A DNA stretch of 64,000 bases from Flavobacterium anhuiense. GTDB taxonomy: Bacteria; Bacteroidota; Bacteroidia; Flavobacteriales; Flavobacteriaceae. Each line of letters opens with the position of its first letter. Position 1 is the stretch's first letter. Under the pieces are notes generated by a model. That model searched no databases. It was not told the origin of the DNA and saw only the letters and a list, made by a program, of their open reading frames with translations. Positions 55,624 to 63,926 of the stretch are shown in pieces. The position numbers and the translations under genes are program-made. The DNA is taken from NCBI RefSeq assembly GCF_900101855.1, contig NZ_FMVC01000005.1:248001-312000 (forward strand). Direction: 5' to 3'.

Positions 55624-56514
55624 TTATTTTTGTTGTTTTAATTTCAATATATCCTTTTCCATTTCATCATTTCGCTTTTTCATTTCAATCATATATAAAG
55701 TCATTTCTTCAATTTTCTGTAAAAGTTTAATATTCATTTCAGATAAATTGATTCCGTCTTTTTTCATTTCTTCTGCAGAAGCGATTTCTGGAAGATGTTT
55801 ATTTTCTTTAATGAATTGATCTACAGATTCTAAAGAAAGCAAATTGTAATCTTTTTCAAAAACAAAATCGGCACCTGCATCCACAGTTACTTTTACTTCT
55901 CGAGAAGCAATATTTCCAGCAACAGTAAGTTTTGAGGTTGGGTTTACTGTTCCAATGCCAACATTAGCCATAAAGTAAGCATTTTTCTCTTGGTATTTTC
56001 CAGCTGTTGTTGCATATTCTTCAACAACGGTTTTATAACTATGTGCAGGTCCGTTAACTTCATTGTAAGGCAATGCATTTTGTGCGCCATCGTATACGGT
56101 TGGGTTTATCGGATAATCGGATTTGTAATAATACGTGGTTCCGCCACCACGAAGCCAGATTATGATGCAATTGCACGTTCCCTGTTCTGTGGCATCTCGC
56201 CAGCCTGCAATAAAATTTGCAACAGATCCTCTAGAGGGTTTGATATCAGCATCTATAAATTGAGAACCGTGTCCCCATCCTGTGACATGGTATTTAAAGG
56301 AAGCCATTAACGATCCTCTCCATGTAGAATCTAGATGGATGTTGGCCCGTGATAAAAATACATTTGTTGGAGTGTTATTATTCCAGCCATTATCAACAAA
56401 TGTCACTGGATAAAATTTGTCAAAATCTCCTCCAACATTAAAACTTCCTGAAACTTGTCCAAATGAGTATTTTGAACAAAGAATTAGTATACCTATTAGA
56501 AATATTTTTTTCAT
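55624..56514 (-). CDS. Tail-fibre-like secreted protein 12 (alpha N-domain, class A)
   Basis: 296 residues, signal peptide (...SKYSFGQ). The alpha domain, almost identical to paralogue 2 from 'SRANIHLDSTW' to 'RGGGTTYYYKS' and carrying C-N-C, is followed by 'NVGIGTVNPTSKLTV' and class A instead of class C. This is one of the clearest swaps of the C-terminal module. Confidence 0.78.
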   Translation of the reverse strand: MKKIFLIGILILCSKYSFGQVSGSFNVGGDFDKFYPVTFVDNGWNNNTPTNVFLSRANIHLDSTWRGSLMASFKYHVTGWGHGSQFIDADIKPSRGSVANFIAGWRDATEQGTCNCIIIWLRGGGTTYYYKSDYPINPTVYDGAQNALPYNEVNGPAHSYKTVVEEYATTAGKYQEKNAYFMANVGIGTVNPTSKLTVAGNIASREVKVTVDAGADFVFEKDYNLLSLESVDQFIKENKHLPEIASAEEMKKDGINLSEMNIKLLQKIEEMTLYMIEMKKRNDEMEKDILKLKQQK

Positions 56515-57407
56515 TATTGGTTATTTTCAATTTGTTGAATGCGTTTTTCTATTAATTTCTGATTGCTTCTCAAAGACTCATTTTCTTTTATTATTATGTC
56601 ATTTTGCTTTTTCATTTCAATCATATATAAAGTCATCTCTTCAATTTTCTGTAAAAGTTTAATATTCATTTCAGATAGATTGATTCCTTCTTTTTTCATT
56701 TCTTCTGCAGAAGCAATTTCTGGAAGATGTTTGTTTTCTTTAATGAATTGATCTACAGATTCTAAAGAAGGTAAATCATAATCTTTTTCGAAAACAAAAT
56801 CGGCACCGGCATCTACTGTTACTTTTATTTCTCGCGATGAAATATTTCCAGCTACTGTAAGCAATGAGCTTGGATTTGGAGTTCCTATGCCTACAAAACC
56901 ATTTCCTTTTATTGTAAACAAGTCTCTACCTCCTGCACCTATATCTCGTACCCGCATATAACTGCTTCTTGCCGCATTTTCGTTTGTTCCAAAAGAACCA
57001 ACATCAATAGTAAAAGCATTAATTAAATCTTGGCTTCCAGGAACGTTAATATAAATATTTTTACTTGCTAGAGTTTTTGCGGTAAAATCAGTATCCCAAT
57101 TGTTTAAATTTCCAGAATGCCAGATTCTGTTCCAGCCTTTCCAACCGGAAGCCCATCTTCCAAAATATAATTCATTTGTTGCAACGCCATTTACAAGACT
57201 AACATAGTTATTTACATCAAAGCCAAAATTTAAACCTTGATAATAATTTGCTCCCAATATATTGTTAGTAGGCTCAACGGCGATCCATTGACCGTTGACT
57301 CCAGAAAAAGAAGAAAGGTTTGTTTCTACATTTCTTAATGGAAAATAGCTCTGAGATTGAACAATTATTGTAAAAGAAGTGGAGAGAAGGAGGAATAGTT
57401 TTTTCAT
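56514..57407 (-). CDS. Tail-fibre-like secreted protein 13 (class A)
   Basis: 297 residues, signal peptide (...TIIVQSQ). A phage-fibre-like knob ('LYFGRWASGWKGWNRIWHSG', then 'NLNNWDTDFTAKTL') is the best link of the family to tail fibres. 'FVGIGTPNPSSLLTV' and class A follow. Overlaps paralogue 12 as TAATG. Confidence 0.78.
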   Translation of the reverse strand: MKKLFLLLSTSFTIIVQSQSYFPLRNVETNLSSFSGVNGQWIAVEPTNNILGANYYQGLNFGFDVNNYVSLVNGVATNELYFGRWASGWKGWNRIWHSGNLNNWDTDFTAKTLASKNIYINVPGSQDLINAFTIDVGSFGTNENAARSSYMRVRDIGAGGRDLFTIKGNGFVGIGTPNPSSLLTVAGNISSREIKVTVDAGADFVFEKDYDLPSLESVDQFIKENKHLPEIASAEEMKKEGINLSEMNIKLLQKIEEMTLYMIEMKKQNDIIIKENESLRSNQKLIEKRIQQIENNQ

Positions 57408-57409
57408 TT

Positions 57410-58360
57410 TTATGGTTTGATATTATCTTCTATTTTTTTTAACCTAGCTTCTATATTTTCGAAATTTTTATTTTGTTTTTGAAGTTCATTAATCTTTTTG
57501 TTTTGTTCAATCATGTACAAAGTCATTTCCTCAATTTTTTGAAGAAGTTTAATATTCATTTCAGACAAATTAATACCATCTTTTTTCATTTCTTCAGCAG
57601 AAGCAATTTCTGGTAAATGCTTGTTTTCTTGTATAAATTTATCTATCGAATCTAGTGAAGGAAGGTCGTAATTTTTTTCAAAAACAAAATCGGCTCCTGC
57701 ATTTACAGTTACTTTAACCTCACGCGATGCAATGTTTCCTGCAACAGTCAAATTAGAATTTCTCTCGTTCGTTCCAATAGTTGTATTGCTACTTAAAATA
57801 TGAAAATTATTAACCTGATGCGTTTCATCCATATTAGGAGTAAAGTCCTTAATATCGGTTAAAATAGTTGTATTTACTGGCAGACCATTAACTTGATAAT
57901 TAATAGATTTCATGTTTTCTCCTGTAGATTTTGTCCATCCTGAAAATTTATAGCCTAAATCATGATAAGCCGCACTGTATGGCACATCGACCGCTATATA
58001 TTTTTTTCCGTTATAGATACATGTTTTTAAGGTCCAATTAGCATCATTTACAGAAGTTCTAATAGTAGCGTTAATGTTGGCATATGCTGATGAAGTATTT
58101 ACTTCTACAATATTTATTCGATTATAAGAAGCAGCACTGCCTCTAAAAGCTGTAATTGTTCCTACTGCATTATTCATGGATATAAAAGCGCCATTATAGA
58201 TTTCGTGCAATAAAATTAGATTACGGGTATAATCTCCTTGGGCATTATTGCCTATATTTATTATTTTAAAATCATCAGCTACAGGAGAAACTTGAATTTG
58301 CGCATTTATACATGAAGTATGAGTGATTGCTATTAAAAAGGCTAGTTTTATTATTTTCAT
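57410..58360 (-). CDS. Tail-fibre-like secreted protein 14 (class A)
   Basis: 316 residues, signal peptide (...HTSCINAQ). The variable region is different again ('NLILLHEIYNGAFISMNNAVG', 'NDANWTLKTCIYNGKKYIAV'). The fibre unit is reduced ('NTTIGTNERNSNLTV'), then class A and a coiled coil. Its ATG coincides with the restored stop of paralogue 15. Confidence 0.75.
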   Translation of the reverse strand: MKIIKLAFLIAITHTSCINAQIQVSPVADDFKIINIGNNAQGDYTRNLILLHEIYNGAFISMNNAVGTITAFRGSAASYNRINIVEVNTSSAYANINATIRTSVNDANWTLKTCIYNGKKYIAVDVPYSAAYHDLGYKFSGWTKSTGENMKSINYQVNGLPVNTTILTDIKDFTPNMDETHQVNNFHILSSNTTIGTNERNSNLTVAGNIASREVKVTVNAGADFVFEKNYDLPSLDSIDKFIQENKHLPEIASAEEMKKDGINLSEMNIKLLQKIEEMTLYMIEQNKKINELQKQNKNFENIEARLKKIEDNIKP

Positions 58361-59324
58361 TATTGGTTACTTTTTTTTAATTGTTTTTCAAGAGTGCTTA
58401 TTTTTTCGTTTTGCTTTTCATTTTCTTTTTTCATTTCTATCATGTAAAGCGTCATTTCTTCCATTTTTTTAGCAAAGCCATGTTCATTTCGGCTAGCATT
58501 AAACCATTTTTTTCGATTTCTTTAGCAGATGGAATTTCGGGTAAATGTTTGTGTTCTTTAATGTAATTTTCAATTTCTTGTAATGAATTCAATTTGTAAT
58601 CATCGGCAAAAACATAATCAGGAACTAATGCACCAGCCATATCAACTTTTACTTCTCGTGAGTGGATTTTACCTTTTACGGTAAGTTTTTCGTCTGGTGT
58701 TGCTGTACCAATACCTACATTTCCATTTTGAAGCGCCTTAATAGCGAGTGAAGCGCCATCTGAAGTAAAAACATTTCCTACATATAAATCCCAGTCAGCT
58801 GTCATAGGAAGGAATTTCATAACACTGGTATCATTTCCAGTTATATTTAAAGGATCAAAATTCCCGTTTACATTTATAGAAATAACTTTGATATAAACTA
58901 TTATTGGTGTATTGACTCCCAAAGTATTTACGGCACGTATTCTAAATCTAGGATTTGCATATTGTGTATTACAGTCAATAGTAAAATTTGTTCCACTTCC
59001 TACATAAGGATTGTTGTTTATACGACCAATTTCTCTCCATAAGTTAGGATTGGAATGGCTGATAGATGCAATGTGCGTTGCCGCTGAAGCGATATTCCCT
59101 CTAGTATAACTTAAAGAAATCTGATAATAACCACTTGCTCCAGCTGATGTTGGATTTACTCTTAAAAACTCAACATAATCGCCAATAGCATAACCGGCTG
59201 GGAAAGTAACGCTAGTTTCATATTCTGTTGCATAAGCTATCGAAATTGCTTTATAAAGATTTACAGCTATAATTTTTGCAGAGGAAAAAATAATCAATAA
59301 GCAGAAGAATAGTCTTTTTTTCAT
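58360..59324 (-). pseudogene. Tail-fibre-like protein 15 (class B), frameshifted in a poly-A tract
   Basis: The open frame from 59324 stops at 58452 after 'MALLKKWKK'. Sister copies read 'LLKKMEEMTLYMIE' here. The tract at 58464-58470 has seven A on the coding strand, where paralogue 11 has eight. Adding one A restores 'KKMEEMTLYMIEMKKENEK' and a coiled coil that ends at TAA 58360-58362, overlapping the ATG of paralogue 14 as TAATG, the spacing seen elsewhere in the array. A recent indel, phase variation or sequencing error are the options. The N-domain carries a signal peptide and class B module. Confidence 0.78.
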
Positions 59325-59330
59325 GGATAG

Positions 59331-60290
59331 TTATTGTTTATTGGTTAGGGTTTCAATTTTCTTTTCTAGATTTTTGATTTGTTTGTTCTGTTCGATCATG
59401 TAAAGTGTCATTTCTTCCATTTTCTTAAGTAGAGCCATATTCATTTCACCTAGCTTCAAACCATTATTTTCAATTTCCTTGGCAGAAGGAATTTCAGGCA
59501 AATGTTTATGTTCTTTAACATAATCTTCGATTTCCTGCAATGATTTCAGTTTATAATCATCAGCAAAAACATAATCTGGGACTAACGGGCCAGCCATATC
59601 AACTCGAACTTCTTGAGTGTGGATTTTTCCTTTTACAGTAAGCTTTTCATCTGGAGCTATTGTACCAATGCCTACATTTCCATTCAAGATAATCGCCATC
59701 TTGGTTGAATAAGCTAAACTTTCCGTAGAATTTGTAGCATCTGCCGTTTGAAAAAGTAATCCATTTAGGCCAGTGTCTGTACCCGCAAAAAGCCTTACGC
59801 CAAATGAATTGTATAAATTGGTATGAGTGATAATTTCCAGACCACTTCTGCCATTTCCATATTGGCCTAGTTTGATTTCTTCAAAGTTATATGTTCCTGG
59901 AAAGCTAAGTTTGTAATTATTGTTATTTATAAACTCACCAATTTGCAAAATAGTTTGAGGATTTGATGTTCCAATGCCAATATTTCCATTTGGTAAAAAT
60001 GTCATATATCTATTGTTTAAATCTTTACCTATGAAATTGCTTGAAACAGTAGAAACGCCATTTATAGAGTTGCCAGTAGAACCAAATGTAAAAAAGGATT
60101 CGCTCCCCGATTCATTAGCTAGAGAGTAAGCACGTCCCCAACCGCCTGTATACCCGGGGAAGTTTGTTTTTATCTGTGCACCGTAAGTAGGATAACTTAT
60201 ACCAATGCTAACATTATCAAAAGTGGTGTTTTGAGATTTGATTGAAATAATAGTATTAAAGAAAAGAACTATTAAAATTATTTTTTTCAT
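59331..60290 (-). CDS. Tail-fibre-like secreted protein 16 (class B)
   Basis: 319 residues, signal peptide (...NTIISIKSQ). Fibre units 'NIGIGTSNPQTILQI' and 'NVGIGTIAPDEKLTV' precede the class B module; the middle ('YTGGWGRAYSLANESGSESF') is unique to it. First fibre gene of the array in transcription order, 36 bases after the FN3-type lipoprotein. Confidence 0.77.
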   Translation of the reverse strand: MKKIILIVLFFNTIISIKSQNTTFDNVSIGISYPTYGAQIKTNFPGYTGGWGRAYSLANESGSESFFTFGSTGNSINGVSTVSSNFIGKDLNNRYMTFLPNGNIGIGTSNPQTILQIGEFINNNNYKLSFPGTYNFEEIKLGQYGNGRSGLEIITHTNLYNSFGVRLFAGTDTGLNGLLFQTADATNSTESLAYSTKMAIILNGNVGIGTIAPDEKLTVKGKIHTQEVRVDMAGPLVPDYVFADDYKLKSLQEIEDYVKEHKHLPEIPSAKEIENNGLKLGEMNMALLKKMEEMTLYMIEQNKQIKNLEKKIETLTNKQ

Positions 60291-60326
60291 ATAAGTTTGG
60301 TTAGTAGTTTCTTTGGGAGAAGGTTT

Positions 60327-61259
60327 TTAATTTATAGTGAAGTTGAAAACGGTACTTCTTGCACTTTGGTTTCCTGCATCATCAAATGATTTGACGAACC
60401 AGTAATAAGTACCTTTGGTCAATGTCTTATTGTACGGACTAGTGGCTTTATCTTTGAAATTTAGATTTGTCAAAGCACTTTCTGTGTAGACATATAAACT
60501 ATCTTTCTCTGAACTTCCAGAAATTGGAGTTCTATTCCATTGAAAGTTAATGCTGGTATTAGTAGTCGTACTTGCATTCGTCGGATTGGTAGGAGCAGGA
60601 GTGTTTGGTGCTTTAGTGTCTACTAGAATAGATCTCGAAGTATAAAGTGTTTCGGCATTTCCGTTGCTGGCACGCACTTTCCAAGTATATTTTCCTTCGT
60701 CAAAAGTAAAGTTAAATAGAGTGGTTTCGATATTTTGATCTTTTACCAAAGTATTATTTTCATCTAAAATTTGGACTTGATAGCTTGTTGCCCCAATTAT
60801 AGCGTCCCATGATAATTTCTGAGCGGCTATTTTGGTTGTTAAATTGTTGGCAGGAGTTACTAAAACTACGGTATTCTTTTCAAAATCATCATTATTTAAA
60901 ATCTCAAAACTTCTTTTAAAGTATGCAGTTTCATATGCGCTATTAATTGCTTTTACTCGCCATTCGTATTTTCCAATATTTAATTGCTGTGTAAAAGTAT
61001 TTTTGGTTAAGATGGTATCAAGAACCACTTGTTGCGGGGTTTCAAAATTTGGAGTAGCAATCTGAAGTTGATATTTCTCTGCACTTTCAACATTTTCCCA
61101 TGAAAAAGTGATTCCAGAAAAAGATAAAACCGCATTATTGGCTGGCGCTGTCAGTACAACTTCTTTTTTAGAAATATCATCGACCATTAGTATTTCTTCG
61201 CACGAAATAAAATTGAGTATGAATAAAAGTGAAAAATATTTTAAGAAAGATCTGTTCAT
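60327..61259 (-). CDS. Lipoprotein with three FN3/Ig-like domains
   Basis: 310 residues, lipobox 'ILNFISC' (Cys20). Three beta-sandwich repeats are visible: 'PANNAVLSFSGITFSWENVESAEKY' region, 'PANNLTTKIAAQKLSWDAIIGATSY' region and 'PTNASTTTNTSINFQW' region, each with the W and Y/A pattern of FN3-like domains. Probably surface-anchored on the outer membrane. It lies just before the fibre array and could be its anchor or chaperone partner; that is inference. Confidence 0.75.
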   Translation of the reverse strand: MNRSFLKYFSLLFILNFISCEEILMVDDISKKEVVLTAPANNAVLSFSGITFSWENVESAEKYQLQIATPNFETPQQVVLDTILTKNTFTQQLNIGKYEWRVKAINSAYETAYFKRSFEILNNDDFEKNTVVLVTPANNLTTKIAAQKLSWDAIIGATSYQVQILDENNTLVKDQNIETTLFNFTFDEGKYTWKVRASNGNAETLYTSRSILVDTKAPNTPAPTNPTNASTTTNTSINFQWNRTPISGSSEKDSLYVYTESALTNLNFKDKATSPYNKTLTKGTYYWFVKSFDDAGNQSARSTVFNFTIN

Positions 61260-61307
61260 TATGGTAAAGAAATAGGTATTTATAAAAGTAAAATTCGGTC
61301 TGAAAAA

Positions 61308-62036
61308 CTATAGATCAAAAAGATCTTTGTTATTTTTTTTCTCGCTTATTTTTTGTTTGGTTATTCCGGTGCATCTATCATTTTCGTTTACGATATCAGC
61401 AACATTCCAATGGCCCTTTACCGATTTTGTCCAACAGAATGAACTGACTTGGTACGCCACAATAGTTTCAGGATTAATATCTATAATATCTGTTTTTTTG
61501 CCTGCTTTGTATAATGCTATTGTGTATTTTTTGTATTGGTTATTAGCCAAATAATAAGCATCAGCTTGTCTGATTTTTGCAATTTCATCAGTTGGTAAGC
61601 TTACAGCTAGACTTGAAATTAGTTGCAGATTTTGAGTATCCGTTAAAAGTTTTAGAAGTGAAGCATTATAATCTGCATTTATCTCATCAACCAATCCGGC
61701 AACATCTAATATTTTGATAGTTACCAACTCAGGCTTAATGGGAAGACTGTCTATAAAAGCTACTTTGGTTTGGTTTTGATTGTATTTAGCTTTTGATTTA
61801 TAGATCTTGTTTAATTTTTTATTGTAAGGAACTACGCCAATTTCTACGCGAATATTGTTTTCAAGTTTTGCCAAAGCTTTAGGCTCAAAAGTATTGAGAT
61901 TGTATGATAATTTTGAAGTTCCAATACTCCCTAATTCTACAACTGAAGAGGAAAATTTATAATTATCATTTTTGATTTTGGTTGTCTGGCAAGCACTGCA
62001 AATTATTAAAATTAAGACAACAACTTTTTTAAACAT
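61308..62036 (-). CDS. Hypothetical lipoprotein at the head of the array operon
   Basis: 242 residues, lipobox 'LIICSAC' (Cys16). The body is soluble with no motif I recognise ('LGSIGTSKLSYNLNTFEPKAL', 'AVSLPTDEIAKIRQADAYYL'). It is the first gene of the long minus-strand series, 48 bases before the FN3-type lipoprotein. Function unknown. Confidence 0.65.
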   Translation of the reverse strand: MFKKVVVLILIICSACQTTKIKNDNYKFSSSVVELGSIGTSKLSYNLNTFEPKALAKLENNIRVEIGVVPYNKKLNKIYKSKAKYNQNQTKVAFIDSLPIKPELVTIKILDVAGLVDEINADYNASLLKLLTDTQNLQLISSLAVSLPTDEIAKIRQADAYYLANNQYKKYTIALYKAGKKTDIIDINPETIVAYQVSSFCWTKSVKGHWNVADIVNENDRCTGITKQKISEKKNNKDLFDL

Positions 62037-62076
62037 AACATTTTTTTTATTGTAATTATTTTTTTATATTTTTTAA

Positions 62077-62084
62077 CAAATCTA
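62077..62084 (-). promoter_or_regulatory. Candidate -7 element for the array operon
   Basis: On the minus strand the eight bases read TAGATTTG, matching the Bacteroidota -7 consensus TAnnTTTG, about 40 bases upstream of the first gene's ATG (62036). No clear TTTG at -33 was found, so support is partial. Confidence 0.3.
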
Positions 62085-62204
62085 ATCAAATAGATGTAAT
62101 GTAGTGTTAAAATTTAATCTTTTATTTTCAGATTTTAAGCTCTTATGTTATGATTTTTTTTGATGTAATATCTTATGTTTGTCTTTCACTAAAACCGAGC
62201 AAAT

Positions 62205-63174
62205 ATAAAATACAAATTACTTTTTCTTACCCTTATTTTTATGTCAGATTACAAGTGCCCAAACTTTCTCAACAAATTTGACACCAGTAGGATGGGAGCA
62301 TAACATTTTGTTTAATGCCACAACTCGATATACAGTTACCCGAACAGGACCAGTCGTAGATTTGCCTACCTTGTTTGATGGTGGAATGATGCCCTATTAT
62401 ACTTCAACTCCCATTTCTGCATCAAATCCAGTTGTAATACTTATAGAAGGTTTACCAGAAGCTCATACCCAAACAGGAACGTGGGTTGGCTGGACAACAC
62501 GTTACTGGCCAGCAAATCGATTTAAGATTGAAGGTTATGATAATGGTTGGGTAACTGTTGTAGATTATTCCTCAACTGACTATGTAGGGTTTAATTTTTC
62601 TACTCAAGTTCCTGTTCCTGGAACATATAGAAAACTTCGATTTACATTTTACAATGCTGAAAACAATGGAAATTTAGGTCTTTCCGAGTTATTCTTTATT
62701 CACCCCGAAGCTACCCATCCCTATGCAGGATTACTTTCTTACGCGGCAACAAATTGGAAAGATAATGGTTCTAATTTAATTTACAATTTAGGCAATGTAG
62801 GTATTGGTGTAAGTTCGCCTCAGAATAAATTGGATGTAAATGGCACCATACATTCTAAAGAGGTAAAAGTCAATATGGAAAATTGGTCTGATTTTGTTTT
62901 TAAAGAAGAATATAAACTGCCTACAATTGCTGAAGTTGAAAGGCACATTAAAGAAAAAGGACATTTAGAAAATATTCCAAGCGAAGAAGAAGTTTTGAAA
63001 AACGGAATTAATTTAGGGGAAATGAATGTAAAATTACTACAGAAAATTGAGGAGTTAACCCTGTATGTTATTGATTTGAATAAGAAGGTAAATGATCTTG
63101 AAATAAAAAATGATAAGCTTAAGGAGCAGAATAGCTTTTTGTCAAAAGAGATTAATAATTTAAGGAGGAGATAA
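62205..63174 (+). pseudogene. Tail-fibre-like paralogue 17 (class C), inverted, 5' end broken
   Basis: Body: 298 codons from TTG at 62278, with a variable domain ('WVGWTTRYWPANRFKIEGYD'), 'NVGIGVSSPQNKLDV' and a complete class C module. The start has no ATG. Upstream a signal-like stretch is split over two frames: ATA at 62205 then 'KYKLLFLTLIF', and in the body frame 'QITSAQTFSTN'. Two lesions (ATA for ATG and a two-base loss) would explain this. If TTG is used, the protein lacks a signal. It stands on the opposite strand beyond the array promoter. Confidence 0.65.
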
Positions 63175-63206
63175 AAGTTTTATTTTATTTAGTAAAAATC
63201 ATAATT

Positions 63207-63240
63207 AAAAGCCGCTTCAGAAAAAGTGGCTTTTGTTTTT
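63207..63240 (+). terminator. Terminator after paralogue 17
   Basis: AAAAGCCGCTT / AAGTGGCTTTT arms (one G-T pair), six-base loop, then T-rich tail. Confidence 0.8.
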
Positions 63241-63302
63241 ATTAACTCTATAAGGACGGTACGTTTGAACGATATTTTTATAAATAATTCGGATCAAATC
63301 TC

Positions 63303-63713
63303 TTACAACGAAGTTGTCCCATCTATAGAGTATGACTTTCCTTTAATTGAATCTTCAATAAAAAGATTATCTTCAGGAGTCTTATATTCAAAAATTTTTA
63401 TTTGATCGCTAATGTTTCCAAATTTCACCAAATCATTATAAGGTGAATACAATTCTAACTTTTTATTTTTAATTCGTAAAAAAATGCAAAAGTAATTTTC
63501 TGAATCTCCTTTAGGATATATATAAGATGAAGGCATCGAATTACAATTTCCCTCTTGTAATGAAAAATAAATTTTTTCACCACACTTTATTTCATAAAAT
63601 TTAATTCCTTTAAAATTATAGATTCTGGTTACATTATTATTATTTTTTGTAGTGCAACTAAGTATCGTTAATACTAATCCAAATAATAGTATCGCTTTAT
63701 ATTTAATGATCAT
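63303..63713 (-). CDS. Hypothetical lipoprotein, possible orphan immunity protein
   Basis: 136 residues, lipobox 'VLTILSC' (Cys20). The small beta-rich body has two or three more cysteines ('EIKCGEKIYFSLQEGNCNSM'). It lies four bases after the stop of a short Rhs-like fragment on the same strand, the position of an immunity gene. I do not recognise the family, so immunity is inferred from position and size only. Confidence 0.55.
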   Translation of the reverse strand: MIIKYKAILLFGLVLTILSCTTKNNNNVTRIYNFKGIKFYEIKCGEKIYFSLQEGNCNSMPSSYIYPKGDSENYFCIFLRIKNKKLELYSPYNDLVKFGNISDQIKIFEYKTPEDNLFIEDSIKGKSYSIDGTTSL

Positions 63714-63717
63714 TTCT

Positions 63718-63884
63718 TTAAAATTTACTTTCTTTTTTTAGGTTTTTCTGGAATAATCCCCGCTCTGCAAAGTGTTCTTGTAATAACTTAACAAGTTGTG
63801 CAATCCCGAAAGCTTTCGGGGCTGACTTTGCGCCTTGCAAACAAATGTAACTACGAATGTTAATACGATAAAGTCTGCAACTTT
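63718..63884 (-). pseudogene. Short C-terminal coding fragment
   Basis: Open frame without start, ending at TAA 63718: '...SAPKAFGIAQLVKLLQEHFA' then 'ERGLFQKNLKKESKF'. A stop upstream of it limits it to about 55 codons. It contains the palindrome CCCGAAAGCTTTCGGG (63805-63820). Its position before the lipoprotein suggests the remnant of a toxin gene's 3' end. Weak evidence. Confidence 0.35.
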
Positions 63885-63926
63885 ACAAAAAATTCTAGAA
63901 TAAAAATTCTATTAAGATTTGGAGAG

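Noticed and set aside
44831..60290. Prophage or phage-tail cluster
   Set aside because: Fibre-like units are present, but every intact copy has a Sec signal peptide and there is no capsid, terminase, sheath, tape-measure or integrase gene.
44831..60290. CRISPR-like periodic repeat
   Set aside because: Repeats are coding, about 1 kb apart and divergent at synonymous sites. No short direct repeats with unique spacers were seen.
44831..60290. Type IX secretion C-terminal sorting domain on the fibre proteins
   Set aside because: All end in coiled coils with Lys/Glu-rich tails, without the conserved beta-rich sorting pattern.
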